Shown: positions 1-8,973 of the stretch, one piece after another
Layout of the letters: each line of letters starts with the position of its first letter
Numbering within the stretch: position 1 is the first letter of the stretch
NCBI RefSeq assembly: GCF_001425055.1
Contig: NZ_LMDK01000017.1
Location: 62,001 to 126,000, forward strand
Length of the DNA stretch: 64,000 nucleotides
From: Pelomonas sp. Root1237
GTDB lineage: Bacteria > Pseudomonadota > Gammaproteobacteria > Burkholderiales > Burkholderiaceae_C
Reading direction: 5' to 3'
Notes under the pieces: generated by a model
What the model was told of the DNA's origin: nothing
The model's database searches: none
Seen by the model: the letters and a program-made list of their open reading frames with translations, nothing else
Program-made: the position numbers and the translations under genes

Positions 1-2
1 CC

Positions 3-1763
3 GCTACCGGCGTCACGCTGGACACCCACAACCTGGTGGGCGCGGTCTCGGTGATCGTCTGGGCGCTGATGTTCGTCGTCACGCTCAAGTACGTGATCCT
101 GATCCTGCGCGCCGACAACCGCGGTGAAGGCGGTGCACTCGCGTTGACGGCCCTGGCCGCCCATGCCGTGCAGCAGCGGCCCAGGCTGCGTGGCGCGCTG
201 CTGTTGCTGGGCCTGTTCGGGGCGACGCTGTTCTATGGCGACAGCGTCATCACGCCCGCGATCTCGGTGATGGGCGCCATCGAAGGCCTGGAGGTCGTGA
301 CGCCGACCTTGAAGCCCTATGTGCTGCCGATCTCGGTGGCCATCCTGGTGGGGCTGTTTCTGGTGCAGCGCCATGGCACGGCGGCGGTGGGCAAGGTGTT
401 CGGGCCTGTGATCGTGCTGTGGTTCGCCGTGCTCGGCGCCATCGGCGTCATGCACATCACCCAGCATCCCGAGATCCTGGCTGCACTCAACCCGCTGGAG
501 GCCTGGGCCTTCCTCAGCACGCGGGGATGGCATCTGTTCGCTGCCGTCGGCGCCATCGTGCTGGCATTGACGGGCGCCGAGGCCCTCTACGCCGACATGG
601 GCCATTTCGGCGTGAGGCCGATCCGCCTGGCCTGGACGGGGCTGGTGTTTCCCGCGCTGGCGCTCAACTACCTGGGCCAGGGCGCGCTGCTGATCGGAGA
701 CGCCACGGCCATCGAGAACCCGTTCTTCCGCCTCTTCCCCAGCGCCTTGGTGCTGCCCATGGTCGGCCTCGCTGCGATGGCCGCCGTGATCGCCTCGCAG
801 GCCGTGATTTCCGGGGCCTACTCGATGACCAAGCAGGCCATCCTGCTCGGCTTCCTGCCGCGCCTCACCTTGCGCCATACCTCCGCCAGCGAGTCCGGGC
901 AGATCTACGTGCCGGCGGCCAATTGGGCACTGCTGGCCGGCGTCATCGGTGCGGTGCTGATGTTCGGCAGCTCATCGGCGCTGGCGGGGGCCTACGGCAT
1001 CGCGGTGACGCTGACGATGCTGATCACGACCGTGCTGACCTTCTTCGTCATTCGCGACGGCTGGAAGCTCCCCGCGCCGCTGGCGATCGGCGCCACGGTG
1101 TTCTTCCTGGCCGTGGACATGCTGCTGGTTGCCGGTTGCGCGATCAAGTTCTTCGACGGCGGGTGGTTTCCGCTGGCGCTGGGCCTGATGCTGTTTGTCT
1201 TGATGAGCACCTGGGCGCGCGGCCGTCAGCTGCTGATGGCCGGCCTGCGCAGCGAAGGCATCGAACTCCAGCCCTTCATTGAGAGCCTCGCCCTGGGCGA
1301 AGCCCATCGTGCACGGCGCACGGCGGTCTATGCAGTCGCCGACCCGAACCTCGTGCCGCAGGCCCTGTTGCACAACCTCAAGCACAACCAGGTCCTGCAC
1401 GAAACGAACGTCATCCTGAACGTCATGTTCCACGACCGTCCGATGGTCGACGCAGCCGACCGCCTCGAATTGACGTCATTGGCGCCAGGCTTCTGGCGCG
1501 TGCTCGTCCACTACGGGTTCATGGAGGAACCCGACGTTCCCCTGGCACTGGCGCTGTGCGAGGCCAAGGGCTTGCGCATCGAGCCCTTCGAGACCAGCTA
1601 CTTCCTCAGCCGCGAGACGGTGGTGCCGACTCCCGGTGGCGGCATGGCGAACTGGCGTGAGCGCCTGTTTGCAGCATTGAGCCGCAACTCCAGCGGGGTC
1701 GCCAGGTTCTTCCGGTTGCCGGACAACGCGGTGGTCGAACTGGGCACACGCGTGCAGATATAG
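3..1763 (+). CDS. kup: Kup-family potassium transporter (5' end cut by window)
   Basis: Low-affinity K+ uptake by proton symport in the inner membrane. The frame is open from base 3, so the N-terminus lies outside the window; 586 residues remain of a family that is usually about 620-630. The family signature [17 protein letters not shown] is present, followed by about ten hydrophobic segments and, after roughly residue 430, a soluble C-terminal domain ending in [12 protein letters not shown], typical of Kup. Nothing downstream is co-oriented and close enough to suggest an operon. The assignment is secure; the true start cannot be seen. Confidence 0.95.
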   Translation, partial: ATGVTLDTHNLVGAVSVIVWALMFVVTLKYVILILRADNRGEGGALALTALAAHAVQQRPRLRGALLLLGLFGATLFYGDSVITPAISVMGAIEGLEVVTPTLKPYVLPISVAILVGLFLVQRHGTAAVGKVFGPVIVLWFAVLGAIGVMHITQHPEILAALNPLEAWAFLSTRGWHLFAAVGAIVLALTGAEALYADMGHFGVRPIRLAWTGLVFPALALNYLGQGALLIGDATAIENPFFRLFPSALVLPMVGLAAMAAVIASQAVISGAYSMTKQAILLGFLPRLTLRHTSASESGQIYVPAANWALLAGVIGAVLMFGSSSALAGAYGIAVTLTMLITTVLTFFVIRDGWKLPAPLAIGATVFFLAVDMLLVAGCAIKFFDGGWFPLALGLMLFVLMSTWARGRQLLMAGLRSEGIELQPFIESLALGEAHRARRTAVYAVADPNLVPQALLHNLKHNQVLHETNVILNVMFHDRPMVDAADRLELTSLAPGFWRVLVHYGFMEEPDVPLALALCEAKGLRIEPFETSYFLSRETVVPTPGGGMANWRERLFAALSRNSSGVARFFRLPDNAVVELGTRVQI

Positions 1764-1858
1764 CCAGGCGCGTCGCGCCGTCTTGCGAACAGTTCGGCCC
1801 GCGGGGGCAGTCCGGCAGCGTCGAGGCGCTCAACCACGGCAGCAACGACGTGCTCGCA

Positions 1859-2116
1859 CTACAACCCCGGCGTTCCCTTGTCGAACGCCGGTATCCCCTC
1901 GATGGCGTGGTGAGCGGCCTCGGTGGCATAGGTCAATGCTTCCTGCTCCGTAGCCCACAGGTTGTCGGTTGCCGGGCGGTAGCTGTCATCCGTGCCAACC
2001 TGGCCAGCGGCGGCCACGTCAAGGATCGCGAAGCGTCCTTCGAAGCCGCCGCTGCGAGGCGCCGCCTCCACCGTGAACCGCACACCCCGGTGAACGTCGG
2101 CGATGGCCTCACTCAT
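1859..2116 (-). CDS. Small conserved-type hypothetical protein, 85 aa
   Basis: Unrecognised small soluble protein with no signal peptide or membrane segment. The middle (FAILDVAAAG...SYRPATDNLWATEQEA) is balanced in composition and looks genuinely coding. A good ribosome binding site (AAGGAG, 6 nt before the ATG) supports both the gene and its start. It reads in the same direction as the hemerythrin-like and PRC-barrel genes next to it, which suggests a small stress-related group. No function is proposed. Confidence 0.6.
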   Translation of the reverse strand: MSEAIADVHRGVRFTVEAAPRSGGFEGRFAILDVAAAGQVGTDDSYRPATDNLWATEQEALTYATEAAHHAIEGIPAFDKGTPGL

Positions 2117-2143
2117 GGCTTCTCCTTGGATTGAACGACGCCG

Positions 2144-2692
2144 TCAGTGCGGCTCAGCGTCCTGCCCCATCAACTCCGCCTTGCGCCCGGCGATGGCTTC
2201 ACCCAAGGTATCCAGGTCGAGGTCGGACTTGCGGATCTTGGGGAACATCTCGCCTTCCTCTTCCTTGACGTGATGGTCGATGTACTCGCCAAGCACCTTC
2301 ACCTTGGCGTCGTAGTGATCGTCATCGGGCGAGCCGGCTTCGATCTGCGCGATGAGTTCCTTGGCGCTGGCGTGCTCGATGTCGGCTTCGTCGATCAGGT
2401 CGGCGTCGTCGCCCAGCACGTCCCGCGCGGCCGGATAGAAGAGCTCTTCCTCAGCCGTGGCGTGCGCGGTCAGCATGACGCAGATCTGCAGCGCGATGGC
2501 TTGTTTCTCGCCGGCATCGCCATCGGCCTTGACAAGCTTGTCATAGGCCCGGAACAGGGACTTCACCTCCCGGTGATCGGCGGTCAGCAGATCGATCGCG
2601 TCCGGTGTCGAATCGCGTGTCGTCGGGCTGGCGGGTTTCCTGGCCGTGCTCTTGGTGGATTTGGCTGAGGTCTTCGTTGCGCTGGTGGGCAT
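2144..2692 (-). CDS. Hemerythrin HHE cation-binding domain protein
   Basis: Predicted cytoplasmic di-iron four-helix-bundle protein, possibly O2/NO sensing or iron-related. After a Lys/Ser/Thr/Ala-rich N-terminus (about 35 residues) come the expected His/Glu ligand motifs in order: TADHREVKSLF, AHATAEEELFYP, EHASAKEL and HHVKEEEGEMFP. The ATG at 2692 is chosen because AGGA lies just upstream; an in-frame ATG 45 bases earlier lacks one. The Lys/Ala-rich tail resembles that of DNA-binding stress proteins. Domain assignment is firm, the role is not. Confidence 0.88.
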   Translation of the reverse strand: MPTSATKTSAKSTKSTARKPASPTTRDSTPDAIDLLTADHREVKSLFRAYDKLVKADGDAGEKQAIALQICVMLTAHATAEEELFYPAARDVLGDDADLIDEADIEHASAKELIAQIEAGSPDDDHYDAKVKVLGEYIDHHVKEEEGEMFPKIRKSDLDLDTLGEAIAGRKAELMGQDAEPH

Positions 2693-2797
2693 GGGAGTTC
2701 CTGCTGGCTGATGGTTTGGAAAGACTCCGGCGGGCACCGGAGCCGGTGAATTCAGAGCTTGTCTTCGGCAAGGGCGGTACGAACCGCCCTGTCGAGA

Positions 2798-3154
2798 TCA
2801 AACCCAGGTCTCGCCGTAGTAGTCGTAGACCTTGCGACCGTAGTCGCGCGTGTATGCCGGCTCGCTGTAGCGGGCATAGCGCGGCGCGCCTTCCAGCTGC
2901 GACTTGTCGAGGTTCACCACATAGCCGTCCTTGGCGGTGTCGTACTTCAGCTTGGACCAGGGCATGGGATAGAGATCGGTGCCCATGCCCAGGAAGCCGC
3001 CGAACTCCAGGGCGGCGTAGCGCACCTGCCCGGAGGCCTTGTCGATGACCAGGTCGTCGATGGAGCCGAGCTTGTCGCCCTGCAGGTTGTAGACCTCGGT
3101 GCCTTCAACCTTCGAGGCAGCGATGGTGGGGCCGGTGGTGTTGTCAGTGTTCAT
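2798..3154 (-). CDS. PRC-barrel domain protein
   Basis: Short (118 aa) single-domain protein with the PRC-barrel pattern: GTEVYNLQGDKLGSIDDLVID near residue 20, then ALEFGGFLGMGTDLYPMPW. Such proteins are common in stress clusters of Burkholderiales; their biochemical role is unclear. The ATG at 3154 follows GGAGACCACC; the longer upstream frame (to 3277) is ignored because it has a low-complexity Arg-rich extension. It is co-oriented with the hemerythrin gene. Confidence 0.85.
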   Translation of the reverse strand: MNTDNTTGPTIAASKVEGTEVYNLQGDKLGSIDDLVIDKASGQVRYAALEFGGFLGMGTDLYPMPWSKLKYDTAKDGYVVNLDKSQLEGAPRYARYSEPAYTRDYGRKVYDYYGETWV

Positions 3155-3340
3155 GGTGGTCTCCGTAGCTGTGTAGCGGTCGATGGCGCCGCCCTGCTTC
3201 GACGGCAAATCACGTACCCACGCGCGGTGCCTCCTGCCTCGTTGAACCGCCTTGCAGGCTTGCCAACCATGCGGCATTCCGTCCTACACATGCCACCGCT
3301 GGCTTGGCGCATGCTGCGATGCAGCAGTTGAAGTTCAGCC

Positions 3341-3922
3341 ATGTCGAAATGCATCATGCTGATTCGCCACGCCGAGAAGCCACATGGCGAGGACGGCGGC
3401 GTGGATGAATCCGGCCGCGACGATCCCAACTCACTCAGTGTTCAAGGCTGGCGCCGCGCCGGTGCGCTGGTTCCGTACTTCTCGGCACTGGCTGAACGCC
3501 TGCATCCGCAGGTGCTGGAGCGCCCGCAGCACATCCTTGCGGCCCGGCCAACGGCAATGCATCCGTCGACCCGCCCCTATGACACCGTGGAAGGCCTGGC
3601 CGACCGCCTCGGGGTTGCCGTCGATGAACGCTGGTCGGATCACGATCCGGTGGACAAGCTCGCGTGGCACTTGCGGTCGCTGGACGCACCGGTGCTGGTT
3701 TGCTGGCGGCACGACGACCTCCCCAAACTTGCCAAGGCGATCACGACAGTCGATGAAGTGCCGGAGAACTGGCCGTCCGAGCGATTCGACCTGACGTGGT
3801 CGTTTCGCTGCCAGGCGGGTCGCTGGCTGTTCCAGCAAGTGCCGCAGCTCCTGCTGGCCGGTGACCGGCTCACACCCGTCGACTGGCCGCAGAACAGAGC
3901 AAGGGCACGGCAAGCGGCTTGA
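3341..3922 (+). CDS. Histidine phosphatase superfamily (phosphoglycerate-mutase-like) protein
   Basis: 193 aa. The N-terminus MSKCIMLIRHAEKPHGE carries the RHxE/K phosphatase motif, with the catalytic His at residue 10. A second conserved element, VCWRHDDLPKLAKAI near residue 120, supplies the second active-site His. The sequence between them (AARPTAMHPSTRPYDTVEGLADRLG) matches the usual 'hit/cleared account' region of this fold. The substrate is unknown. It starts shortly after a divergent promoter region shared with the PRC-barrel gene. Confidence 0.8.
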   Translation: MSKCIMLIRHAEKPHGEDGGVDESGRDDPNSLSVQGWRRAGALVPYFSALAERLHPQVLERPQHILAARPTAMHPSTRPYDTVEGLADRLGVAVDERWSDHDPVDKLAWHLRSLDAPVLVCWRHDDLPKLAKAITTVDEVPENWPSERFDLTWSFRCQAGRWLFQQVPQLLLAGDRLTPVDWPQNRARARQAA

Positions 3923-4403
3923 GCAGGTTGCCGACGGTCTGGCCGCCATGGTGGCCCGCCTGCGGCATCAGGTGCAGCCGCTCGGCCAGCATCGGCCCTC
4001 GCGGCCGGTGGGAGCGGCATTTGCCAATCGTTGGGCCTTCCGCACCCTGCGCAAAAGCCCCTTGAGCCCAGCACCAACCGTCAGCCGCTTCCTCACCGCC
4101 GACGCTGCGAAGGCGGCGTTGACGGCGCCTGCCATCGCCGTCCAGCTCGCCATGGTCGACTGGCGCGGCGGCAGCGCGCGGGCGCGGCCCTCGTCATCGC
4201 CCCCCAACGGAGCGGCCCGTTCACGCGAGCGCAGTTTGCGCAGCTGCGGCAAGTTCTGCTGCACAGACTGCAGGTGGAATTCGGCGTCTCCATCGACGGC
4301 GTCGAGGCCGGCCAATGCGCTGGCGCACGGGACCTCGTCTGCGCTAACGCGCAGCGCCTCGCCTGGAACATGACCGGGGGCTTCAACCGGCAGGAGATGC
4401 AAG
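3923..4403. other. 480 bp without a convincing gene
   Basis: Overlapping open frames exist on both strands, but none has a ribosome site, family motif or natural composition throughout. One plus-strand stretch (about 4170-4400) and one minus-strand stretch ending at 3886 look locally protein-like. This could be a decayed gene between the phosphatase and the heptose adenylyltransferase; it is left unassigned. Confidence 0.4.
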
Positions 4404-4874
4404 GTGCAGAGCAACTGGAACGGCGCCTTCAAATGCCTGGCACCCGAGCAGCTGATCGAGCGGCTGGCATGGCTGGAGCGGCCGCTGGTGTTCACCAACG
4501 GCGTGTTCGACCTGCTGCATGTCGGCCACGTCAGCTGCCTGGAGGCGGCACGCCGCCAGGGCAATGTGCTGGTGGTTGCGCTGAACAGCGACGCCTCCGC
4601 CCACGACCTGGGCAAGCCGGGTGAGCGTCCCTGCTGCACGCTGCACGAGCGCGCCCACGTCATCGCGGCCCTGTCCTGCGTGAACTGGGTGACGTGGTTC
4701 GAAGAGGCCACGCCGGCGGCGCTGCTGCAGGCGGTGCGGCCCGACGTGTACGTGAAGGGCAGCGACCACGCGGCGGAACAACTGCCTGAGACACCGTTGG
4801 TGCGCGGCTGGGGCGGCCGCGTCGTCACCGTGCCCTACTTGGCCGGCCACTCGGCGGCGGCCAGACGCAGCTGA
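4404..4874 (+). CDS. D-glycero-beta-D-manno-heptose 1-phosphate adenylyltransferase (HldE C-domain type, RfaE2)
   Basis: Transfers AMP from ATP to heptose-1-phosphate to make ADP-heptose for the LPS core. 156 aa, the normal length of a stand-alone RfaE2. The nucleotidyltransferase signature is clear: FTNGVFDLLHVGHVSCLEAA, with the HxGH motif at about residue 40, then ALNSDASA and VKGSDHA. The start is GTG with AGGAG 7 nt upstream. No kinase domain (HldE N-half) is adjacent. Confidence 0.88.
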   Translation: MQSNWNGAFKCLAPEQLIERLAWLERPLVFTNGVFDLLHVGHVSCLEAARRQGNVLVVALNSDASAHDLGKPGERPCCTLHERAHVIAALSCVNWVTWFEEATPAALLQAVRPDVYVKGSDHAAEQLPETPLVRGWGGRVVTVPYLAGHSAAARRS

Positions 4875-4977
4875 TCGAGCTTGGGGCGCATGCGCCTTCC
4901 CCTAAAGACCCTCTCAGGCGCCTAAGGCGGTAGGGGTCGGGCCGGGAAGCGAGCAGCGAGCTTGCCCGGGGCGGCGC

Positions 4978-5643
4978 TCATGACCTGGCCTCCTCCTCGG
5001 CCCAGCCCTGTGCGCCGATCAATGGCACGAAGGCCACGTCGGCGAGCGCTTGCTGGTCGAAGTGGCCGTTCGCCAGGCGCCTCACCTTGACGAGGGTCTG
5101 GCCTCGGGTTTTACCGACCGGGATGACCAGGCGGCCGCCGGGCGCGAGCTGGGCCTTGAGCCCGGGCGGCACGTCCGGGCCCGATGCGGCGACAAGGATG
5201 GCATCGAAGCTCCCCCCGCCGGGCCAGCCGCCGCTGCCGTCGCCGGTGATGATCTCCACGTTGTCGTAGCCGAGCGCCGCCAGGCGCTCATGCGCACGAC
5301 GGGCGAGCACTTCGCTGCGCTCGATTGCCGACACGTGCGCGGCGATGCGGCTCAGCACGGCAGCCGCATAGCCCGAGCCCGCGCCGATCTCCAGTACCGC
5401 GTCGCCCGCCTTCACTTCGGCGGCCTCGATCATCAGCGCGACGATGAAAGGCTGGGAGATGGTCTGGCCCTGGGCGATGGGCATTGCTGCGTCCTGGTAG
5501 GCGACGTCCTCAAAGCCCGCCTCGACGAAAGCCTCGCGCGGCACGGTGCGCATCGCCCGTAACACCGCGTCGGCGCGGATGCCGCGGGCGGCCAGCTGTG
5601 TGGCCACCATGCGCTCGCGCCGCTCGGCGTAATCCACGTTCAT
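4978..5643 (-). CDS. pcm: Protein-L-isoaspartate O-methyltransferase
   Basis: SAM-dependent cytoplasmic repair enzyme that methylates isoaspartyl residues in aged proteins. 221 aa, full length. Hallmarks: VPREAFV, the substrate-loop motif AMPIAQGQTISQPFIVALM, SAM motif I VLEIGAGSGYAAAVLSRIA, and the C-terminal GGRLVIPVGKTRGQ. It reads with the GGDEF gene immediately upstream (5 bp gap), so the two are probably co-transcribed. Confidence 0.95.
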   Translation of the reverse strand: MNVDYAERRERMVATQLAARGIRADAVLRAMRTVPREAFVEAGFEDVAYQDAAMPIAQGQTISQPFIVALMIEAAEVKAGDAVLEIGAGSGYAAAVLSRIAAHVSAIERSEVLARRAHERLAALGYDNVEIITGDGSGGWPGGGSFDAILVAASGPDVPPGLKAQLAPGGRLVIPVGKTRGQTLVKVRRLANGHFDQQALADVAFVPLIGAQGWAEEEARS

Positions 5644-5648
5644 GGCGC

Positions 5649-6704
5649 TCAGAAATCCATCAATTCGCTGGACGTGCAGTCCCGGCCGTGCTCCTTGGAA
5701 ACGTAGAGCGCCCGGTCGGCACGCTCCAGCACGGCATCCAGCGCCTCGTCCGGGCGGGCCTGCGCGACGCCAGCCGAGAAGGTGTAGGCAATGCCGGCAT
5801 GCGGCTCCAGCGTGTGGCGCACTCGCTCGAGCGCGGTGCAGGCCTCCGCCATCTCGGTGCCCGGGAGCAGCAGGAGGAATTCCTCGCCGCCGATGCGGCC
5901 CATGGCTTGGCCGGATCGCAGATGGGCCTGGGTGTGATCGCAGAAGTGGCGCAGCACGGCGTCCCCGACGGCGTGGCCACGCGTGTCGTTGACTCTCTTG
6001 AAGTGGTCCAGGTCCAGCAGCGCAAGGCTCACCGGCTGGGAATGCCTGCGGGGGTCGTTCAGGGCGCTCTGAGCGAGTTTCAGGATGTGCCGGCGGTTCG
6101 GCGTGCCGGTCAAATCGTCGGTAAAAGCTGCCTGAACCGCCAGCTCGTGCGCACGTTCCAGCTCCGAAGCCATCCGCTGGTTGGCTCTCAACAGGCGCTC
6201 GCAGTCGTCCTTCTGATCGCGCAGCAACTTGCGCTGCAGATAGAGGGCGACAAACGCACCGACCTTGCTTTCCAGCACCTGAGGGTGCACCGGCTTGACC
6301 AGGAAGTCGACGGCACCGGCCTCGTAGCCACGAAAAGTCCGCGCTGCGTCGCCGCCGTCGCCCGTCAGAAAAATGATGGGAACTTCGCGGGAACGCGCCT
6401 CATCGCGCATGGACTCGGCAAGCTGGAAGCCATTGACGTCGGGCATGTTGACGTCGACCAGCGCCAGCGCAAAGTCGTGCTGCGTCAACCGTTCCACCGC
6501 CACCGCAGCGGACTCGGCGGATACCACCTCTATGCCGGGACGATCCAGGATCAGCTTCGTCGAAGCAAGGTTGTCCAGGTTGTCATCGACATGGAGGATG
6601 AAGGCAGTCTCACGAACAGGCAGCTGAAGCTCCCGGGAGGACGTTGGTCGTGGGCGGCAATTGGCGCTCCCGGTGCCACCCCTGTCAGATACTGGCGCCG
6701 TCAA
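5649..6704 (-). CDS. Response regulator with GGDEF output (PleD-like diguanylate cyclase)
   Basis: Makes cyclic di-GMP under two-component control. The N-terminal receiver domain begins [12 protein letters not shown]; the phosphoacceptor Asp is in [13 protein letters not shown] and the conserved Lys in FLVKPVHP. A helical linker ([20 protein letters not shown]) leads to a GGDEF domain with [29 protein letters not shown] and an active GGEEF site. The usual RxxD inhibitory site before GGEEF is missing. The start is uncertain: no ATG lies near the domain boundary, so a TTG at 6704 is used; the longer open frame to 6941 would overlap the divergent TfoX gene. Confidence 0.85.
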   Translation of the reverse strand: MTAPVSDRGGTGSANCRPRPTSSRELQLPVRETAFILHVDDNLDNLASTKLILDRPGIEVVSAESAAVAVERLTQHDFALALVDVNMPDVNGFQLAESMRDEARSREVPIIFLTGDGGDAARTFRGYEAGAVDFLVKPVHPQVLESKVGAFVALYLQRKLLRDQKDDCERLLRANQRMASELERAHELAVQAAFTDDLTGTPNRRHILKLAQSALNDPRRHSQPVSLALLDLDHFKRVNDTRGHAVGDAVLRHFCDHTQAHLRSGQAMGRIGGEEFLLLLPGTEMAEACTALERVRHTLEPHAGIAYTFSAGVAQARPDEALDAVLERADRALYVSKEHGRDCTSSELMDF

Positions 6705-6723
6705 GTCGACATCAGGAATCTCC

Positions 6724-7134
6724 GTGAACACGTCCCCGATCAGCGACGACCTGGTAGACCGCGTTCGCCACGCGCTGGCCGGTGTCGCCGACGTGCGTGA
6801 GAAGCGCATGTTCGGCAGCGCCGGCTTCATGGTGCGCGACCACCTGTGCGTGACGGCGAGGCCCGAGCGGCTGATGTGCCGCATCGACCCGGCGCTGCAC
6901 GAGATGGCGCTCCAGCGTGACGGTGTCGAGACGGTGGTCATGAAGGGGCGCCCCTACCCAGGCTATGTGTTCGTCGCCTCGACGACCGTGCAAACGAAGG
7001 CGGCACTGGACTACTGGATCGAGCTGTCCCTCAAGTACAACGCGACGCTGCCTGCGGCCAGGGAAAGGCAGAGCACATCGCGGGCCAGGGCCAAGGGGGC
7101 TGGCACCACCGACGGCACGCGCTCACGTTCTTGA
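6724..7134 (+). CDS. TfoX N-terminal domain protein
   Basis: 136 aa single-domain protein of the TfoX/Sxy N-terminal family (in enterics linked to competence, elsewhere mostly of unknown role). The diagnostic N-terminal block VREKRMFGSAGFMVRDHLCV is followed by RIDPALHEMAL and GRPYPGYVFV. The basic C-terminal tail (ARERQSTSRARAKG) is poorly conserved in type. The GTG start at 6724 has AGGA upstream and leaves a short divergent promoter region with the GGDEF gene. Confidence 0.82.
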   Translation: MNTSPISDDLVDRVRHALAGVADVREKRMFGSAGFMVRDHLCVTARPERLMCRIDPALHEMALQRDGVETVVMKGRPYPGYVFVASTTVQTKAALDYWIELSLKYNATLPAARERQSTSRARAKGAGTTDGTRSRS

Positions 7135-7269
7135 GTGAATGGCCGGGCGCTTGCGGCGCAGCGAAGGCCCTTCCTACACTCGGCCAGGAATTGCGAGCGG
7201 CACACGCAGTGGATGTCGTCATGATCGCGGTCCGAGCCCTTCGACCTCTCGTTTCACGCCATTCATGCC

Positions 7270-8958
7270 ATGAAGCTCCAGCCACTGCCCCGGCCCGTCG
7301 CCATCGTCATGGCCGGCTTGATCGCCGCTACCACGCAGGCTCAACCGACCGAACCCTTCCCCGTCCATATCGAGGTGGATGCCGGTCGCTCCATGGGCGA
7401 GCTCAAGCCCATCTGGCGCTTCTTCGGCGCGGACGAGCCCAACTACGCGACCATGAAGGACGGCCGCAAGTTGATGAAGCGGCTGGGCGACCTGCGGCCG
7501 GGGAGCGTGTACTTCCGCGCGCACAACCTGCTGAACACGGGTGACGGCACGCCGGCGTTCAAGTGGGGCAGCACGAATGCCTACACCGAGGACCGTGACG
7601 GCAAGCCGGTCTACGACTGGGCCGTCCCCGACCGCATCATCGACAGCTACCTCGAACGCGGCGTGCGGCCCTACCTGCAGATTGGCTTCATGCCGCAGGC
7701 CTTGTCGAGCGCCAAGCCGGGCACGCCGTACCAGCACAGCTGGCGCCCCGGCTTCGCCTACGACCTGATCGCCGGCGGCTGGAACGCCCCGCCGAAGGAT
7801 TACGCCAAGTGGGCCGAGCTGGTCTTCCAGTGGACCAGGCACTGCGTGGAGCGCTACGGCCGCGAGGAAGTGCTGCGCTGGTACTTCGAAGTCTGGAACG
7901 AGCCCAACGGCCCGGCCTACTGGACCGGCACGCAGGAAGAGTTCAACAAGCTGCATGACTACGCCATCGACGCCGTGCGCCGGGCACTGCCCGAGGCTCG
8001 CGTGGGTGGCCCCGACGTTGCGGGCTCCGGGGGGGCGTTCATGGACGCCTTCCTCAAGCATGTCGTCAGCGGCCGCAACCATGCGACGGGGCAGATCGGC
8101 ACGCCGACCGATTTCCTCGCCTTCCACGCCAAGGGCAGCCCGCGGTTCGTCGACGGGCATGTGCGCATGGGCATGGCGCCCCAGTTGAGCGGCATCGCCA
8201 ACGGCTTCCAGAAGATCGCCGCGGTGCCCGAGCTGAAGGACAAGCCCATCGTCATCGGCGAGAACGACCCGGAAGGCTGCGCCGCCTGCCCAGGCCCGCA
8301 GAACGCCTACCGCAACGGCACCATGTACTCCAGCTACACGGCGGCCAGCTACAAGCGCATCTGGCAGCTCGCCGACCGCCACCAGGTGAACCTGGAAGGC
8401 GCTCTGACCTGGGCCTTCACGTTCGAGGACCAGCCCTGGTTTGCGGGCTATCGCCAACTGGCGACGAACGGTGTCGACCTGCCGGTTCTCAACATCTTCC
8501 GCATGTTCGCCAAGCTGGGGCCAACGCAGCTGCGCGCCACCAGCGACGCCGAAGTGGCGCTGGAGGACATCGTGGCGAACGGGGTCCGCGGCCGCCCGGA
8601 TGTGGGCGTGCTGGCCACCCGCACGCCCGACGGCAAGATTGCGGTGATGACCTGGCACTATCACGACGACGATGCCAGCGGCCCGGATGCGGCGGTCAGC
8701 TTGAAGCTGGCGGGCCTGGGCGGGCAGGCGACGCGGTCGGTGACGCAGTGGCGCGTCGACAAGGCCCACGCGAACGCATTCACGGCTTGGCAGGCGATGG
8801 GCGCGCCCCAGGCGCCGGACGCGAAGCAGTACGCCCAGCTGGAAGCCGCCTCGGTGATGGCGCCGGCCGCGCTGCCGGCGCTGGCGGTGGCCAATGGCAG
8901 TGCGACGCTGAGCTTCACGCTGCCACGGCAGGGTGTGTCGCTGCTCGTCATCGAGTAG
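7270..8958 (+). CDS. Secreted glycoside hydrolase, GH39-like (beta-xylosidase type)
   Basis: 562 aa with a signal peptide (cut near TTQA-QP, about residue 25), so exported. The (beta/alpha)8 fold of clan GH-A is shown by the acid/base motif FEVWNEPNGPAYW (Glu near residue 210) and a second Glu in IVIGENDPEG (about residue 330) that fits the nucleophile. The N-terminal strand ELKPIWRFFGADEPNYAT is typical of GH39. Its gene ends 15 bp before a GH2 gene, so the two form an operon for degrading a plant-type oligosaccharide. The exact substrate is not evident. Confidence 0.85.
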   Translation: MKLQPLPRPVAIVMAGLIAATTQAQPTEPFPVHIEVDAGRSMGELKPIWRFFGADEPNYATMKDGRKLMKRLGDLRPGSVYFRAHNLLNTGDGTPAFKWGSTNAYTEDRDGKPVYDWAVPDRIIDSYLERGVRPYLQIGFMPQALSSAKPGTPYQHSWRPGFAYDLIAGGWNAPPKDYAKWAELVFQWTRHCVERYGREEVLRWYFEVWNEPNGPAYWTGTQEEFNKLHDYAIDAVRRALPEARVGGPDVAGSGGAFMDAFLKHVVSGRNHATGQIGTPTDFLAFHAKGSPRFVDGHVRMGMAPQLSGIANGFQKIAAVPELKDKPIVIGENDPEGCAACPGPQNAYRNGTMYSSYTAASYKRIWQLADRHQVNLEGALTWAFTFEDQPWFAGYRQLATNGVDLPVLNIFRMFAKLGPTQLRATSDAEVALEDIVANGVRGRPDVGVLATRTPDGKIAVMTWHYHDDDASGPDAAVSLKLAGLGGQATRSVTQWRVDKAHANAFTAWQAMGAPQAPDAKQYAQLEAASVMAPAALPALAVANGSATLSFTLPRQGVSLLVIE

Positions 8959-8973
8959 GCGCAAGTACACCCG

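Noticed and set aside
3968-4828. 286-codon minus frame across the heptose adenylyltransferase
   Set aside because: Overlaps a clearly recognised enzyme on the other strand and has no motif or start signal.
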